Below, piece by piece: positions 1 to 11,840 of a stretch of DNA of 64,000 nucleotides. Position numbers and translations under genes: made by a program. The DNA lies in contig NC_081414.1 of the NCBI RefSeq assembly GCF_030272615.1, forward strand, positions 3,287,501 through 3,351,500, in the 5' to 3' direction. Below the pieces are notes generated by a model. That model had not been told where the DNA came from and did no database searches. It saw only the letters and a list, made by a program, of their open reading frames with translations. The stretch comes from Cryptomeria japonica (taxonomy: Eukaryota > Streptophyta > Pinopsida > Cupressales > Cupressaceae). Position 1 is the first letter of the stretch, and each line of letters starts with the position of its first letter.

Positions 1-1625
1 ATATTCAGTTGTATTGTTGGTGCATGGAAAGCTTAATTTGTATGTTTTTGGAATTGTATGACCTTGTGGTGTGATGAATAGAATACCTACTCCTGATCCA
101 TGTTGTGTATATGAACCATCAAAGTATAATTGCCATGTTTTTGTGGTGACTATTAGGATATCAGCATCAGGAAACTCAATTTGTAAAGGATGATTATCTT
201 GAAGTGGTGAATCTGCTAGTTGGTCTGCAATGACTTGCCCCTTGATAGATTTTTTGTCAATGTACTTAATATCAAACTCACTTAGAATCATGATCCATTT
301 TGCTGATCGTCCTGTTAATGTTGCCTTGCTGAGAAAATACTTCAATGGATCAATTTTAGCAAGCAACTTGATGGAGTGAGATAGTGGATAGTGTCTTAAT
401 TCTTGAGAAGCAAAAACTACCGCCAAGCATGCTCTTTCTATTGGAGAATAGTTGAGCTCGTACCCCACTAGTGTTATGCTAATGTAGTAGATGGCCTGTT
501 CTTTTCCTTCATTATCTTGTTGTGCGAGCAGAACTCCTAATGATACCTCAGTGGTCGATACATAGAGTAACAACGGCTTTCCTGGAATTGGCAATATTAG
601 GATAGGTGGTTGCATGAGATATGCCTTGACCTTGTTGAATGCATCCTCACATTGATGGTCCCATCTAAAATGAATATTTTTATGCAATAGATGAGTAAAT
701 GGTTGGCGTTCACCTTCTAGTTGAGCAACAAATCTTCTGATTGACTGTAGTCTTCCTTGAAGTGATATGAGTTGATTGATATTCTGGGGAGATGTCATTT
801 CCATGATTGCTTTGACCTTAGCTAGATCTACTTCGATACCTCTAGCTGAAACAATGTATCCCAATAGCTTGCCTGGAGTGACACCAAAGGTACATTTCTT
901 GGGATTAAGTCATAGCTTATACTGTTCTAACTTGTCAAAGATCTTTTCTAGAAATCCTATATGGTCTTCTCTGTTGTATGATTTGGCCAAGATGTCATCC
1001 ACATAATCTTCCATGAATGTATGCATCATCTCATGGATATTGTTGTCCTAGCTCTCTGATATGTAGCACCTGTGTTCTTTAGTCCAAAAGGCATGACGTT
1101 TCAGCATAAAGTACCCCATGGACATGTGAAAGTTGTCTTTTCTTGATCTTCGGGTGTTATTTTAATCTGATTGTATTTGGAGAAACCATCCATCAGAGAA
1201 AACATGGAGTGTCTAGCAGTTAAATCCACAATGATGTCAATGTTAGGCAAAGGAAAATCATCCTTAGGGCATGCATTATTAAGATCTCTGAAGTCTGTGC
1301 ATATTCTAATACTTTTATCTGGTTTGGAAATAGGAACGATGTTGGATACCCATTGATGATAAGCTACAGGTCTGATGAATCCGACATCTAATAATTTCTT
1401 TAGTTCTGCTTTGACTAGAAGAGCAATATGTGGATGCATTTTCCTTAATTTTTGTTTAACTAGTTTGGCTCCTGGACTAACATTTAAGTGATGCATAATA
1501 AGCTCTGGATCCAATCCTGACATGTCTACATATGACCAGGCAAAATTGATTTGTCGTCGTTTGAAGAATTCCATATATTGTTGCATTTCTTGCTCTGACA
1601 TAGAAGTTGTTGGATGGAGAATCTT
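1..1625 (-). pseudogene. Element A pol: reverse transcriptase, RNase H, start of second RNase H
   Basis: The enzyme would copy the element's RNA into DNA in virus-like particles. From right to left the minus strand encodes the RT N-terminus (AELKKLLDVGFIRPV, about 1390), the fingers motif CTDFRDLN (about 1290), FGLKN near 1090, and the catalytic box YVDDILAKS at 981-1009. RNase H follows (LLLYVSTTEVSLGVLLAQQ, about 515-585). Near 95-140 the motif QLYFDGSY starts a second, archaeal-type RNase H typical of Tat elements. Stops interrupt the frame, for example within the LNPKKC segment near 910. The longest uninterrupted piece is 1101-1601. The catalytic Asp pair of RT is kept, but the gene cannot make a full protein. 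Confidence 0.88.
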
Positions 1626-2020
1626 TGGTTGCTTTGTTGTCCCAATGTTAACTAACTATGTTGGTTCAATCAAAATGGATGACCTTTCTTGGTAATGCGC
1701 AGGTAAAGTGTCAAATCTCCCATATTTCGGTGCCTCAAGGAGGTTTTCATCGTTAGATGTGTCCTTTCTTTTTACTTTTTCTTGATCTAATGTTGCCAAG
1801 AAATGGTTTTCAGCATTAGACCTGATATTGTTTTCTTTATTTTCACTTTTGCGACTAGGAGATTTGGCACCCACTTGACTAGAAGATGCGTTGTTGAAAT
1901 TCCTGGTGAAATTTGTTGCGGGTTCAATTGCATTAAGATATACAGATATTGCATGGTCATTAGGAAAGGTATCAATGGTAGTATGTCCTTCATTTTTCCA
2001 ATCAATAAGTTCGAGGTAGA

Positions 2021-3060
2021 TTAGAGGTAGGGGTCATCAGGTTGAGACATTTCAAGGGTGTCAAGGGTCATGATAGATGCGTCAAAGTTTTTGATATGTA
2101 TGTCTATGTCTAGAATAGTACTCTCGTTAGAATGACCTCGCACAAGGATCTCTTTATCATCCTCAATTAAATCCAAGTCAACCGAATGTGATTCTAATTC
2201 AAGTGAGCTAGTTCCTAACGTTTTCCCTGCATACGTGTGAACTACATTGACTCCTACATCTTCTTCAAAGCAATTTTCTTCAGATGATTCTTCAGAGTGA
2301 TAGGAATCCCATTCCCATTCATTATAATTTGTCTCACTTGCAGCTTGCAATCTATAGATTTGTTCATATAGTATTTGATTTGTTTCTTTTTATTTTCTTG
2401 CTATATCTTTTCTTCTTTCATATTCAACCTCTTCCGGACTGAGATTGAATTTTGTCAACCTTGCTATGAGTTCTCCTTGAGTAATACTAGGTTCATGCTT
2501 GTTTTGATTGAAATTTAAGGCTGCTTGGGAGGTACCATAAGTTTGTTTTTCCTGTTGATTTGAGGCTTGCTTATTTTTCCATTTCATGTTTGCTTGTGCT
2601 TGTTGCTTGGCAGATGCTTCTTCTCTTTCAATTGCAAGTTGTTCTTGTCTATTTTCATATTCCTCTTGTTGTTGGCTAAAAGATGTGTCTTCTGGTAGAG
2701 TAACTTGTCCATACCCTAAGCCTATTTTGTCTATAGCCTGCTAAGTGTAAGATTGGATAGGTTTTGAGATACCTTCTTTTATTTTTCATATAGGACCTGT
2801 TCCAATGTATCCCATTTTTCTAAGAATGTTAAATCCTTTTCCATAATTTTCGGTGGGTATGCGGATAGTGTTGATCTTTTGTTCGACTTCTTCATCCTTG
2901 TATAACCATTGTAGTACATCTTTGTCTTTTATTTCCTCTGATAAGGTCCCAGCACTAACAAATGCTCCATCAAATATCGGAAGATGTTTCACAATTGGTT
3001 GTTGTTGAGAGTTTGATGGTTTTCCATAGGACGTAGGAGAGACTGGTAATTATGATATTG
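2021..3060 (-). pseudogene. Element A protease-RT linker with G-patch-like motif
   Basis: Three minus-strand pieces (2021-2350, 2390-2587, 2786-2992) form the polyprotein stretch between protease and RT. At 2790-2850 the residues GKGFNILRKMGYIGTGP, followed after a stop by KEGISKPIQ (about 2750-2775) and GLGYGQ (about 2715), resemble a G-patch (glycine-rich nucleic-acid binding) module. Between that and RT the sequence is acidic and low in complexity (2021-2350 is rich in Glu, Asp and Ser). A similar Gly-rich motif occurs at the same place in element D (about 36180-36260). Stops split the frame. The G-patch assignment is by eye and is the uncertain part. Confidence 0.55.
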
Positions 3061-3094
3061 AATATTCTCCATTCTCTCGATCTCTTAGTTGCAT

Positions 3095-3961
3095 TTATTT
3101 TTTCATACTTGACAAAATTGAGGCAAATGATTTTTCTTTGGATTGTGTGTTCGAAGATGATGCCTCCATATTATGAGGAACAATGACTTCTTGAGCTGGT
3201 TTGAGATTACTACAATACTGAAATGGATTTGAATCTACTGAGATCGTGATTTCTTGCCCACTGTAGGGAAATTTTAGGCACTGATGATATGTTGATGGAA
3301 CAGCTTGTATGTCATGTATCCATGGTCTTCCCAAGAGTATGTTGTATGATAAGTCCAAGTCTAGAACTTGGCATGTTGTGTCTTTCTATAAAGGTCCCAC
3401 TCTGATAGGTAACATCACAATTCCTTTAGAGGAACGCTCTTCTTCATCATATGCTTTGATGGTGATCTTTTTTCAGGCATCAACTGCATCTTCTAAATAA
3501 CCTAGAGCACGGACAAGACTCAAAGAGCAAATATTTAAGCTAGCTCCACACACTATTAGGACATGTTTAACTCGCATCTTATGAATGATGACTTTGATAT
3601 GCAAGGGAGAATTATGTGGATGTTGCAAGGACATTTCATCTTCTTCTGTGAATGATAAGAAGTGAGGGGTTGTGAGGTGTCCCACCATGGTTTGGAATTG
3701 ATCTATATCAAGATCTTTGGACATTGTTGTATCTACTAATGCTCTTTCAAGAATTTCTTTGTGTGCAGGTGAAAGCTTTAAAAGTTCTAAGATGGATATT
3801 TGCACGAGCGTTTTTTGCAATTGCTCCACTAGATTATATTGTTTTGCAGCGGATGACGTGTTAGTGGCAGGACCCAGCAAAACAACTTTGGCTTTGCTTC
3901 TTCTGATAGCATGAGCAGGTTCTTGATTTTTCTTTTCTTTAACTAAAATCACCTTTACCAC
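3095..3961 (-). pseudogene. Element A retroviral-type aspartic protease
   Basis: This domain would cleave the Gag-Pol polyprotein. It has two pieces (3473-3961 and 3095-3358). The active-site region reads VLIVCGASLNIC (about 3535-3570), where relatives including element C have VLIDGGAGLNIC. The catalytic Asp is therefore changed to Val and the following Gly to Cys, so the copy would be inactive. The downstream flap-to-dimer part [15 protein letters not shown] (about 3310-3355) is well conserved. A frame break lies at about 3360-3470. Confidence 0.8.
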
Positions 3962-3971
3962 ATTATCAAAT

Positions 3972-4560
3972 TTATGTGTAGTTTACCTTTGTTTTACCCT
4001 TACCATTGTTTGTTGTTGACGATTCACCCTTCTCATAATTTGGAAGCGGAGTTTTAAAAGTTGTATGAGATTCATTTGTCGTATGTCCATCCACAGTTAT
4101 TACTCCATTATCAATCAAATCTTGGATGACATGTTTCAATCGCTGACAATTATCTGTGTGATGTCCTTTATTTTGATGGAAATCACAATAATGGTTTATC
4201 ATTCCACCAAGGGGATTTTACTTGAGGTTCGTAGTTCCTTCCTTATGGAAAAATAATCAATTTGTTTGCGAGAAGTGTCTTTAGTACTGACCCAAGTGGT
4301 TCACCAATGTTTGTAAATTTCCTTCGAAAGAAATTGTTTAAAGTTGATTTTTGGTGATTGTTGTTTTGTTGAGTTGTTGCTGAGTGAGTGGATAAATTGA
4401 AAATTGATTGTTTTGGTTTTATATTGTTGTTGTCCACTATTCCATCATTGACGACATTTTGATTTCTATTCCAAAATTTAGGCTTATCATTGTTATTGTT
4501 GCTAACATTGTTGTTAGGAGGATTAACGCCAAAAATGAGATTTCCGGCCAAAAATGATGA
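3972..4560 (-). pseudogene. Element A gag C-terminal half
   Basis: The piece at 3972-4202 contains YCDFHQNKGHHTDNC, the Cys/His motif seen near the C-terminus of Tat-lineage Gag, followed by LKHVIQDLIDNG. The piece at 4243-4560 matches the middle of Gag of element C (shared KPKFWNRNQN-type segment, and GEPLGSVLKTLLANKLI). The conserved N-terminal capsid-like domain, seen at 48042-48389 in element C, is absent: mid-gag sequence lies directly against the primer binding site. This indicates an internal deletion of leader plus gag N-terminus. Confidence 0.75.
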
Positions 4561-4565
4561 TTTTC

Positions 4566-4587
4566 GGCCCCACGGTGGGCGCAAAAA
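4566..4587 (-). other. Primer binding site region of element A
   Basis: On the minus strand, TTTTTGCGCCCACCGTGGGG follows directly after the LTR end (catgaca). A GCGCCCACCGTGGGG block immediately 3' of a 5' LTR is the usual arrangement in plant Tat-like gypsy elements. The exact priming tRNA was not determined. Confidence 0.7.
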
Positions 4588-5712
4588 TGTCATGCCTGTG
4601 AAGTGTGATACTTGCAGATGCAACGCAAACACTCAATAGATAATTACAAGCATGGTTAGAAACTAAGAATCAAATGAAAGATGAACCATGACAAAGTGAC
4701 ATATTGCCTCCTAAGAGATGCGAGTGTGGATTTGCTCTCAGATATGGATGAGCAATCCCAGTGACTTGACTAAACCTAGACGGAGGATTTGAAATGATAA
4801 TGATATGCAAAGATGAGATTGATTATGCTAGATTGATCCAAGAGACTAATTAAGCTAATGATATGCATGATTAAGCTATGATGATGATGCAATTAAGCTA
4901 GAAAATAGATTGATTAACCTACATGATTCAACAATTATGCTATAAAATGATCAAATTAAGCTAATGCAATTGCCTATAACAATAATTCTCAAAATTATAT
5001 GCCTATAGTAACAATGCCTAAATTGATAACGAGATGGGGTCCTTACTGCTCCAAAATGGGGGATATTTATAGGATTTCCAAGGCTAGGGATGAGGTGGCA
5101 GGAATCAACGGTCAAGATTGAGTCTGAAGATATCAAGGGTGAAATTGGAGGAGGTTTAAGAAGAGGTTGGAGGAAGGGACACTTGTCATCTCTGTGGTGA
5201 CAAGTGTCAAGGAGCCTTTCTCATAAAAGGTCAACTGTCCAAGAGAGGAGACATGTGACCAAAGTGTCATGTGTCTCAAGGGGAGAATATCCATACCATA
5301 GGAGGTTAGAATGTGCAAGATAGAATAGGGTTAAGAAAACCCAAGTTTAGGTGGAATGGGTTAGGTTAGAGGGATGGTTAGGTTAGGTGGTTAGAAGTTA
5401 GGAGGCATGTGGGTAATTTGAATTTAAAAATTCAAATAACAAGAAAAGATTAATTAATTTTCAACAACTCATAAATTGATTTGTTTTAATTAATTAGGGG
5501 ATTAGAAAAAATGAATTACATGGGGGAGGATTAATTAATTAAAGGGGACCATTGAAATGAACCTATTAAATAAATCCTTAGATTTATTAATAAGTAGATG
5601 AAAGGGAGAATTTAATCAAATTGCTAATGAATCCAATTAAATTAGGAAGGGGGATTAATTAAATAATTGCTTATTTAATTAATTATCTTCAGACCATTTT
5701 TAGGTGTATACA
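4588..5712 (-). repeat. 5' LTR of element A (about 1.1 kb)
   Basis: On the minus strand the LTR starts TGTATACACCTAAAAATGG (at 5712) and ends in catgaca (at 4588), so it has TG...CA ends. The start closely resembles that of element C (TGTAGACACCTAAAATTG). The first 270 bases (U3 side, about 5440-5690) are very AT-rich and contain several short inverted repeats of the aattaattaa/ttaattaatt type. No coding sequence is supported; the short frames here are chance. Confidence 0.8.
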
Positions 5713-6399
5713 TATTCTATTACAACTTCCACATTTTACTAAGGAACTTGGTAAGAAAAGATATTCCATTACAACCTTAAACTAATTGTAACATTCCATT
5801 TTCAAAATATTTTAACTCCATATTATTATATACAATCCACTGATGGAAAATATACACTCTAATTGTTCTCAATCCACAATACTTTAAAATATTGACATAT
5901 TTTTTTTCTTAGTTGCACATTAAGTGATCACCCATGATAAATTAGTGTATTTCTAAGGTAACATCCTTTATAAATGAAATGTATTGCCGAGTGTCCCAAA
6001 AAAATAGATATATCCCATATCTTCTCATAAACTCAATTTTAGCAAGTGATCTTTGCCTAACTATTGTTCTCTTCCTTCATGAATACATGCAAGCACCACA
6101 CTGAAAGGTGTAGGCCTCACAAATCAAACCATCAAAATAGAGGAATAAAAATCAATCAAATGTACAACTTCTTATCAAATTCTAATTTATTAACATCCAT
6201 AAAAATCATATATTCATCTCACATGAATCAATTTACATAATTCAATTTCAATTGCAAACCAAACAAGAGGACAAAAATTTAAGATTTTAGACCAAACAAG
6301 CATTCAAACAAATCAATTTCTAGTTTTATGTTCAATCTATGTAAATAAGTATTATGTTGAGCATTAGGCGAATGAGAGTCATAAATCTACAATGCATTC

Positions 6400-7385
6400 C
6401 TCCCCCAACTACAATATCAAACTTATTTTTGTACAATTATTGTAGTGAAAAGAATACACAAACCATTTAACTCAAACCATGGGGCGGAATGATAATCAAT
6501 AACTCTTGGTGCCAAATCAAATGATCTTTTGTAAAGAAGATAATTGGTAATGAAATTGTGGTAGAATATTAATTAACATTGTAGTATGCTACATTTAAGG
6601 CTCCTTTGTTTCTAGACCTAGTGTCATCCCAAACATCAAGATCCAATAGAATGCTAATTAAATGTGTGGGGGTAGAAGTGGAGTGTGAGGAAATGTGGGA
6701 TAAATGATACCATTTTGGAAGTAGACATCTCCATCTGCTATATGATCCTACAACATAGTGTATAAATATGAGGTATATTGGTCTCTACCATCGGGAATCC
6801 ACGTGGTGCGCCTTCAATCAACATTAAAATAATAAGAAATTCTAAGGTATCCTCTCAACCTCATCTTGCATGTGGTTGTTGACTAACACCCTTGTATAGA
6901 ATATTTTTAAGTTGTCCACTTGCATTGCACCCATGGTGTGTAAACTATTTGTTCTATGTCTCACATGAAGCTCCACATGGACCCGATAAGATAGGGTGCC
7001 CCAATATTGGGTCCTCTCCCCTATACATAGTTTCAACTAATATTTGAAATGATTGTACAAAAAAAAAATTATGTTGATAATTTTGAATTCATTATTCCCT
7101 TGCATCATTATCAAATTATGAAAAAAAATCATTGATAAATGAAAAACATATATTTGAAATTTTATTTATTATATATATTAATTTATTAGTGAATGACGAA
7201 CATAAATATGCATTATAAGTATAGATTCAAAGGACATACAAAATGCATAAACCATGCCTTCCAATAATACAATATCAAACTTGTCTGTGTACAATAATTT
7301 TTATCAAAAAAATAGACAACTCTTTTTACTCAAACCATGGGGGAAAAGGACATGGACTTATCTGATAGAACTTGGTGTTTCTTGG
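6400..7385 (+). repeat. Diverged direct repeat pair (about 6400-6520 and 7260-7385)
   Basis: Both copies contain caatatcaaactt, then tgtacaat, then an A-rich stretch, then actcaaaccatggggg and a gaactcttggtg-like segment. Spacing is about 860 bp. The copies differ by many substitutions and small indels, so the duplication is old. It could be terminal repeats of an unrecognised element. Confidence 0.45.
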
Positions 7386-8000
7386 ATACTTTGCAAACAT
7401 AAGCCACTCATGTTGTCCTCCCTTTTTGGTGTAATTAGAGTGTTACTTAAATGAGATGGTGTGAAACCTATAGTTGGAGTGTCAATTACATGAGATGGGG
7501 TTGGGCCTAAAATTGGATTGCTAGTTACATGGGATGTGGTCGAACCTATAGAATTCACAGCATCAAAATAGTGAGGGACATGGATGTTCATCATATCCCT
7601 AAGCAATTCATGTTGTTAGCATATTACTTAAACAACTTTATTTGTCTAAATCCCTCCTTGCCAACACATTCTTTTTCACTTCTTTGTTGATCCCTTAGGG
7701 TCCTCTCTTGCACCATTCCTTGTTCCTTTCCTACCTTTCAATGATTTTATGTTGTTTTCTTGCTTTTTGTTGAAGGTATTTATCTAGCTTTACTTACTCC
7801 TTCATTTATCTTTCAATAATTTGCTCTACCTTTCTCTGCTTTGTTTGTTCTCTCTTTCTCGCTTTCAACTATTTGGTTTCTTTATTCCTTTGCTCATGTT
7901 CCATTGAAAGTTTCATGTAGTCATCTACTATTAGGATTTGAGACTATTGACTCAAACAAATTGTATTTCCCTTTACATTCCTTAGTGTGTCCTTGACAAT
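7358..8000 (-). pseudogene. Broken minus-strand frame with 13-residue repeats, unknown family
   Basis: I do not recognise this protein. The open part (7358-7606) carries three imperfect repeats of about 13 residues, each beginning T(T/P)SH (period about 39 bp, 7450-7560). Upstream on the same strand (to about 8000) the translation is rich in Lys, Glu, Arg and Asn, as in a coiled coil, but has frequent stops. It may be a remnant of a transposase or structural gene. Low confidence that it was ever one gene. Confidence 0.25.
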
Positions 8001-8628
8001 GTGAATAGGAAATTTGAAGAATTTATTGAGTTATGTGTTGGTTTGAGAATCCAATTTTGTATCAATTGTATGTTCAATTTCATGGATAATTGTTCATTAT
8101 CTTGACTTCCTCTTAACTCTATAGAATTATCTTTTTCATACCAATCTCCACGATCAACATAGTAGTGTATTATTTCAAACTTTCAATCTAGGTGGGAGAG
8201 ATGGGAAGAGATGTGTGTCTTCTTTTTGCTAGGGGTGTAAGTGAATTTCCAAATTCATAACACCCTCCAATAACCATGATAGTCCCCTTAGCTATAATGG
8301 AAGACTAAACTATCCATCTTATTGTTGCTCATTCTAAGTCTCTTCCAACTGTATTCTTGTACCATTGGTTCAAGTATTGTAGAATGTAACTCCCCTATTG
8401 CAAGGAAGTTGTATGCCACTTCTACTTCTGAAAAATCAACTTCTAAAAGACAGAATGTTTTACACTCCAAAAGCATCATCATGTATACTAAATTGACATG
8501 TGTCACTAGTCCTTCATAAGAACATCAATATTAAGTGGGCATATGCATGCCCTCATGGATACTATTATGACATTTTCACTAGTCAATACCTTTTAAATGC
8601 CTTTCTCGCAAGTTTTTTCAATTTGTAG

Positions 8629-9490
8629 TGTCATAAAATTGTGAACCCTGCAATTTTAACCATATTTGGGGTCCTCACCTTGGTGACGGCATCTCCTTTC
8701 TTAATCGGGACTTATTTCTGCATTTCCAACCCTTCTCACTTCTTCCTTCATGTCTTGTGTCTTCTTTAGACCCTGTCCGGGGCCCAAAATAGGGCAGGAC
8801 AAGGGCATGACCCTATGTTTGGTCTGCCCGATCTCCTATGCATTTCTTGTCTTTGGGGTTCATTATTCCTCTTTGTCGGCCTTTGGTGATTGAAATTTAA
8901 TCCTTGACGCATGTATAAAAGGGAATTCAATACCCTCATTCAAGAATGGATGGACAACGGAGAGACAGATAAGGAGAATAAGGAGAAGATACAATATTTC
9001 AAGGTCATCATCAAAGCATTCAAGTCTTCTTCATTCATCCATTGGAGCAACATTACAACATTCATTTGCAAGCATGTGTGTGTTAGGGTTTTGTCATGTT
9101 ACATTCCATTTCATACAACATTTGTGGTTACATTCAAGAAGCAAATCAATCATCGTCAACAAGTTGCAGATCTATAAGGTATACATTTCCATTGTTTACA
9201 TTCAAGCATTTTCAATTACTTTCTTTCAAGGTTGACTCCTCAACCGGGGTTTGACTGAGGCAAACCCCTATCCACAATCATTATTCCTCTCTTTTTTGTG
9301 TGTAGGTTGTAGGTGTGCAACTGTAATTGCAGGTTTGGGCTTCATTTGCAGAGACAGAAGAACCCTTTTTGTTTCGCGGATTTTGTGGAGGACCATGTAT
9401 ATTCCCGCCACAGTCCCGACGACTTTTCTCCAAATTTGCAAGGTAGATCCATATCAGTCTAATTAGCTCGGATCTGAAATTATAGCATGA
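8629..9490 (+). repeat. Solo gypsy-type LTR, plus strand (3' limit approximate)
   Basis: It starts TGTCATAAAATTGTGAACCC at 8629 and continues with a GGGGTCCTCACCTTGGTGACG-like segment, a start recognised from plant gypsy LTRs. A TATA box (tataaaa, 8914-8920) lies about 290 bp in, as expected for an LTR promoter, followed by a pyrimidine-rich R/U5-like part. No primer binding site or coding sequence follows, so it is probably a solo LTR. The right end and target duplication could not be fixed. Confidence 0.55.
8914..8920 (+). promoter_or_regulatory. TATA box of the 8629 LTR
   Basis: The sequence tataaaaggg stands in an otherwise mixed-composition stretch at the position expected for the U3/R junction of the LTR. 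Confidence 0.5.
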
Positions 9491-10124
9491 TCCCGAACTG
9501 GTAGCTCCTCATTTCACTAATTTCCTCTCTCTTTTCCGCATAGTGAACAAGTCAACTTTCTCATTTACAAAATAGGGTAAATCACACTTCAACCCTTGCA
9601 ATACATTTGGAATTAACATCCTTGTTTCCCTCGGATTTGGATCTAGTGAATTCAAGCCCCTCTTTTGAATGTAAAGTTCCTCCCAAGTGAAAATCATCCT
9701 AGTGGCTTCCTTTCTCTCTCCTAGGTGGGGAGTCACTAGGATCAAATTTTCCACTTTACACAATTATTCGCTCTTAATTTCAATAATGTGATACTTAGCC
9801 AACCAGGTTCCTCTTTCAAATTTAAAATATGATTTACATGTAGAAAAACACCCATCAATAGTTGTAGTTTGTGTGAAGGGTGAGCTCAATATGTTAACAA
9901 GTCAAACTCTAATTCCTTTGCCTCTTCGATTGCTATTATAATAACAGAGATTTCATGGCCATCAAAAATCAGCATGTTGATTTGTTGGTGACACCACCTG
10001 AAACTAATTTGTCAAAGTGATGCAACCAATTCATAAATAATTTATTATTCATCCATGCATAGGGTTAGGTAGTCATGAAAGCACCCATTTCATTGTTACT
10101 AATATAATTTTTCAATTTCTTTAT
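9491..10124. other. Intergenic, no supported gene
   Basis: Low-complexity, AT-rich sequence between the 8629 LTR and element E. A minus-strand frame at 9509-9763 encodes an unrecognised 84-residue peptide without supporting features. Confidence 0.5.
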
Positions 10125-10600
10125 TGTTAGTATAGGTCTTTTATATTCCTTATGTTAGCAGTACTTATTTTTCCTACACGTTATTTATGTTTGCTTAGGT
10201 TATTAGGATAAGTTAATATGAGGACACATGGCAAAATACTTCAGCTACATGTGTCGCTCTCTCCCACACATGGGTAGTTGAGTTATGCACCCTCTTTTGG
10301 TTTGTTGTGACACCTCCCATAACCACCATTTTCTTATTTCCTAAGTGGGTTATGGGGTAGTTTCCAATATTTTTAAATTGTCATACTTGTAATATTATGC
10401 ATTAATTATAAAGTGTCAACCTTGTAATGTTTCACGGGAGGTAATTGTTTAAACTAGTGGAAAGAGGGAATGTCTCATGTGTCTTATTTCTTACACTTTT
10501 CCTCACTCTTTGCAATCTTCTTTTCTGCTCTCATGGATGCATCTATGGTTCTTGTTTTAACGCCATATAACTATTTTGAATAGAAATCTAAGATGATAAT
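10125..10600 (+). repeat. 5' LTR of element E
   Basis: Starts TGTTAGTATAGGTC at 10125 and contains the ctacatgtgtc and cacctcccataacc segments that recur in the right-hand copies at 18666 and 19495. The 3' limit is approximate because the U5 part diverges from the right-hand copies. Confidence 0.7.
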
Positions 10601-10614
10601 ATATCTAAAAAGAC

Positions 10615-11290
10615 ATGGATATCATTGTGTTACAATGGGACTTGAAACTGAACCTTGAGGGTGATGCAAAAAATATAAAATGGTTTAACAAATGTGATGA
10701 AGCCTTTAATACTTTGTATATGTCAATCTCCTCTGACCTTGTTCACATTGAATCTACCACTACACCAAATGGAATGTGGACCACTTTGGAAGCCCTCTTT
10801 GATAAGTAGGATGAGTTAAGAGGTCATCAGTTGGAAAATGAACTCAAAGGATTAAATCCAACAAATTTTGACACCGAACAAGACTTATTCACAAAACTCA
10901 AACATATAATATTGCAATTGGAACGGTGTGGAATCAAGAAAAATGATAAGTGACTGATCTTAAGCATTCTTTCTAAGCTTGGTCCAAACTATTAGTTTTT
11001 GTTTCTACATTCTATGCTACAAAATGTGCCTTAGGTTCCACATACAAAAAGTCTTCTCTAGATGAACTTGTTGCAAAACTCACTAAGGTCAAGACAAATT
11101 GGTTCTAATGGGTACAATCAAACCCTCAAAGTCGCATGCCTTCGTTGTCAATCAAAGCACAAAACAACAAAAAGGGTTTAATAAGCAAGATAAGAAGCAA
11201 AAGAACCAAGGAGAGAAAAGAAATATCATAAATTTACTACTTCAAAAGCAGATAATGGCACATGTTCATCAAAAGGTGAACAACTAAGTA
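10615..11290 (+). pseudogene. Element E gag (copia UBN2-type)
   Basis: The frame 10615-10806 begins MDIIVLQWDLKLNLEG and continues KWFNKCDEAFNTLYMSI and GMWTTLEALF, the pattern of the plant copia Gag domain (UBN2 family). After a stop at 10807 it continues DELRGHQLENELKGL and further in other frames to about 11290. It would package element RNA. Several stops and frameshifts are present. Confidence 0.75.
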
Positions 11291-11840
11291 GAAGAAGGTC
11301 AAATGTTCTTATTCTAAGAGGTTTGGTCATGATGAGCATAAGTGTTTAAAGAAACAAATAGATCGCCTTACATGTCTTTTAGAAAAGAACAATATTAAAG
11401 TGATTGATTCAGTCAAATAGAGTTCATCAAAAGGGTCTTCTAAGGACACAAAGAAAAGTAAGGGGAAAGGAAAGGCCCGGTTTTTTGTTGCTTCACAACC
11501 AAATTCTTGGATCATTAACTCGGGTACTTCTCATAACATGTCTTCTTCAGAAGATGATTTCACCTCTTTAGAGCCATGTTTTATGCCTACCATACTAAGG
11601 GGTGATGGAACCCTTGTTGAAGTGCACAAAAGAGGGTGTGTTGATGTGGGCGAAGTAACATTTGAGGATGTCCTTTGTGTTTCATCTTTATTGACTAATC
11701 TCGTATCTGTTTATCAAATCACTCATACTAATTCTAGCATGCACGTTGAGCTCACACCAGATACAGTGGTAATCAGTGAAATGCATAATGGGTCTACTAT
11801 TTCTATGGGAAAAGTAGATCACCAATCCATATTATATTAG
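11291..11840 (+). pseudogene. Element E zinc-knuckle remnant and aspartic protease
   Basis: A CSYSKRFGHDEHKC-like zinc knuckle (about 11310-11345) precedes a Lys-rich spacer and the protease signature WIINSGTSHNMSSS (11510-11555). The copia consensus is WIIDSGTSHHM, so the catalytic Asp has become Asn. The remainder to 11840 is one open frame (LRGDGTLVEV, EDVLCVSSLLTNLVSV), typical of the copia protease-GAG_pre-integrase region. Confidence 0.75.

Larger units (their letters stand above)
1..5712 (-). mobile_element. Element A: Tat-type Ty3/gypsy retrotransposon, truncated by window edge
   Basis: Read on the minus strand, the order is LTR (5712-4588), primer binding site, gag remnant, aspartic protease, linker, reverse transcriptase, RNase H and the start of a second RNase H that runs off position 1. 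This Pro-RT-RH-aRH order is that of plant Tat-lineage gypsy elements. Every reading frame is broken by stops, and the 5' half of gag is missing, so this is an old defective copy. Integrase and the 3' LTR would lie left of the window. Protease and linker proteins are close relatives of those in element C at 44742-46175. Confidence 0.88.
5713..8628. other. Unassigned decayed sequence between elements A and the 8629 LTR
   Basis: No intact gene is visible. The stretch is AT-rich. It contains a diverged direct duplication (about 6400-6520 versus 7260-7385), a small period-39 repeat near 7450-7560 and a Lys/Glu-rich broken minus-strand frame (7600-8000). Whether these belong to a DNA transposon or an old host gene cannot be decided from the sequence. 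Confidence 0.4.
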
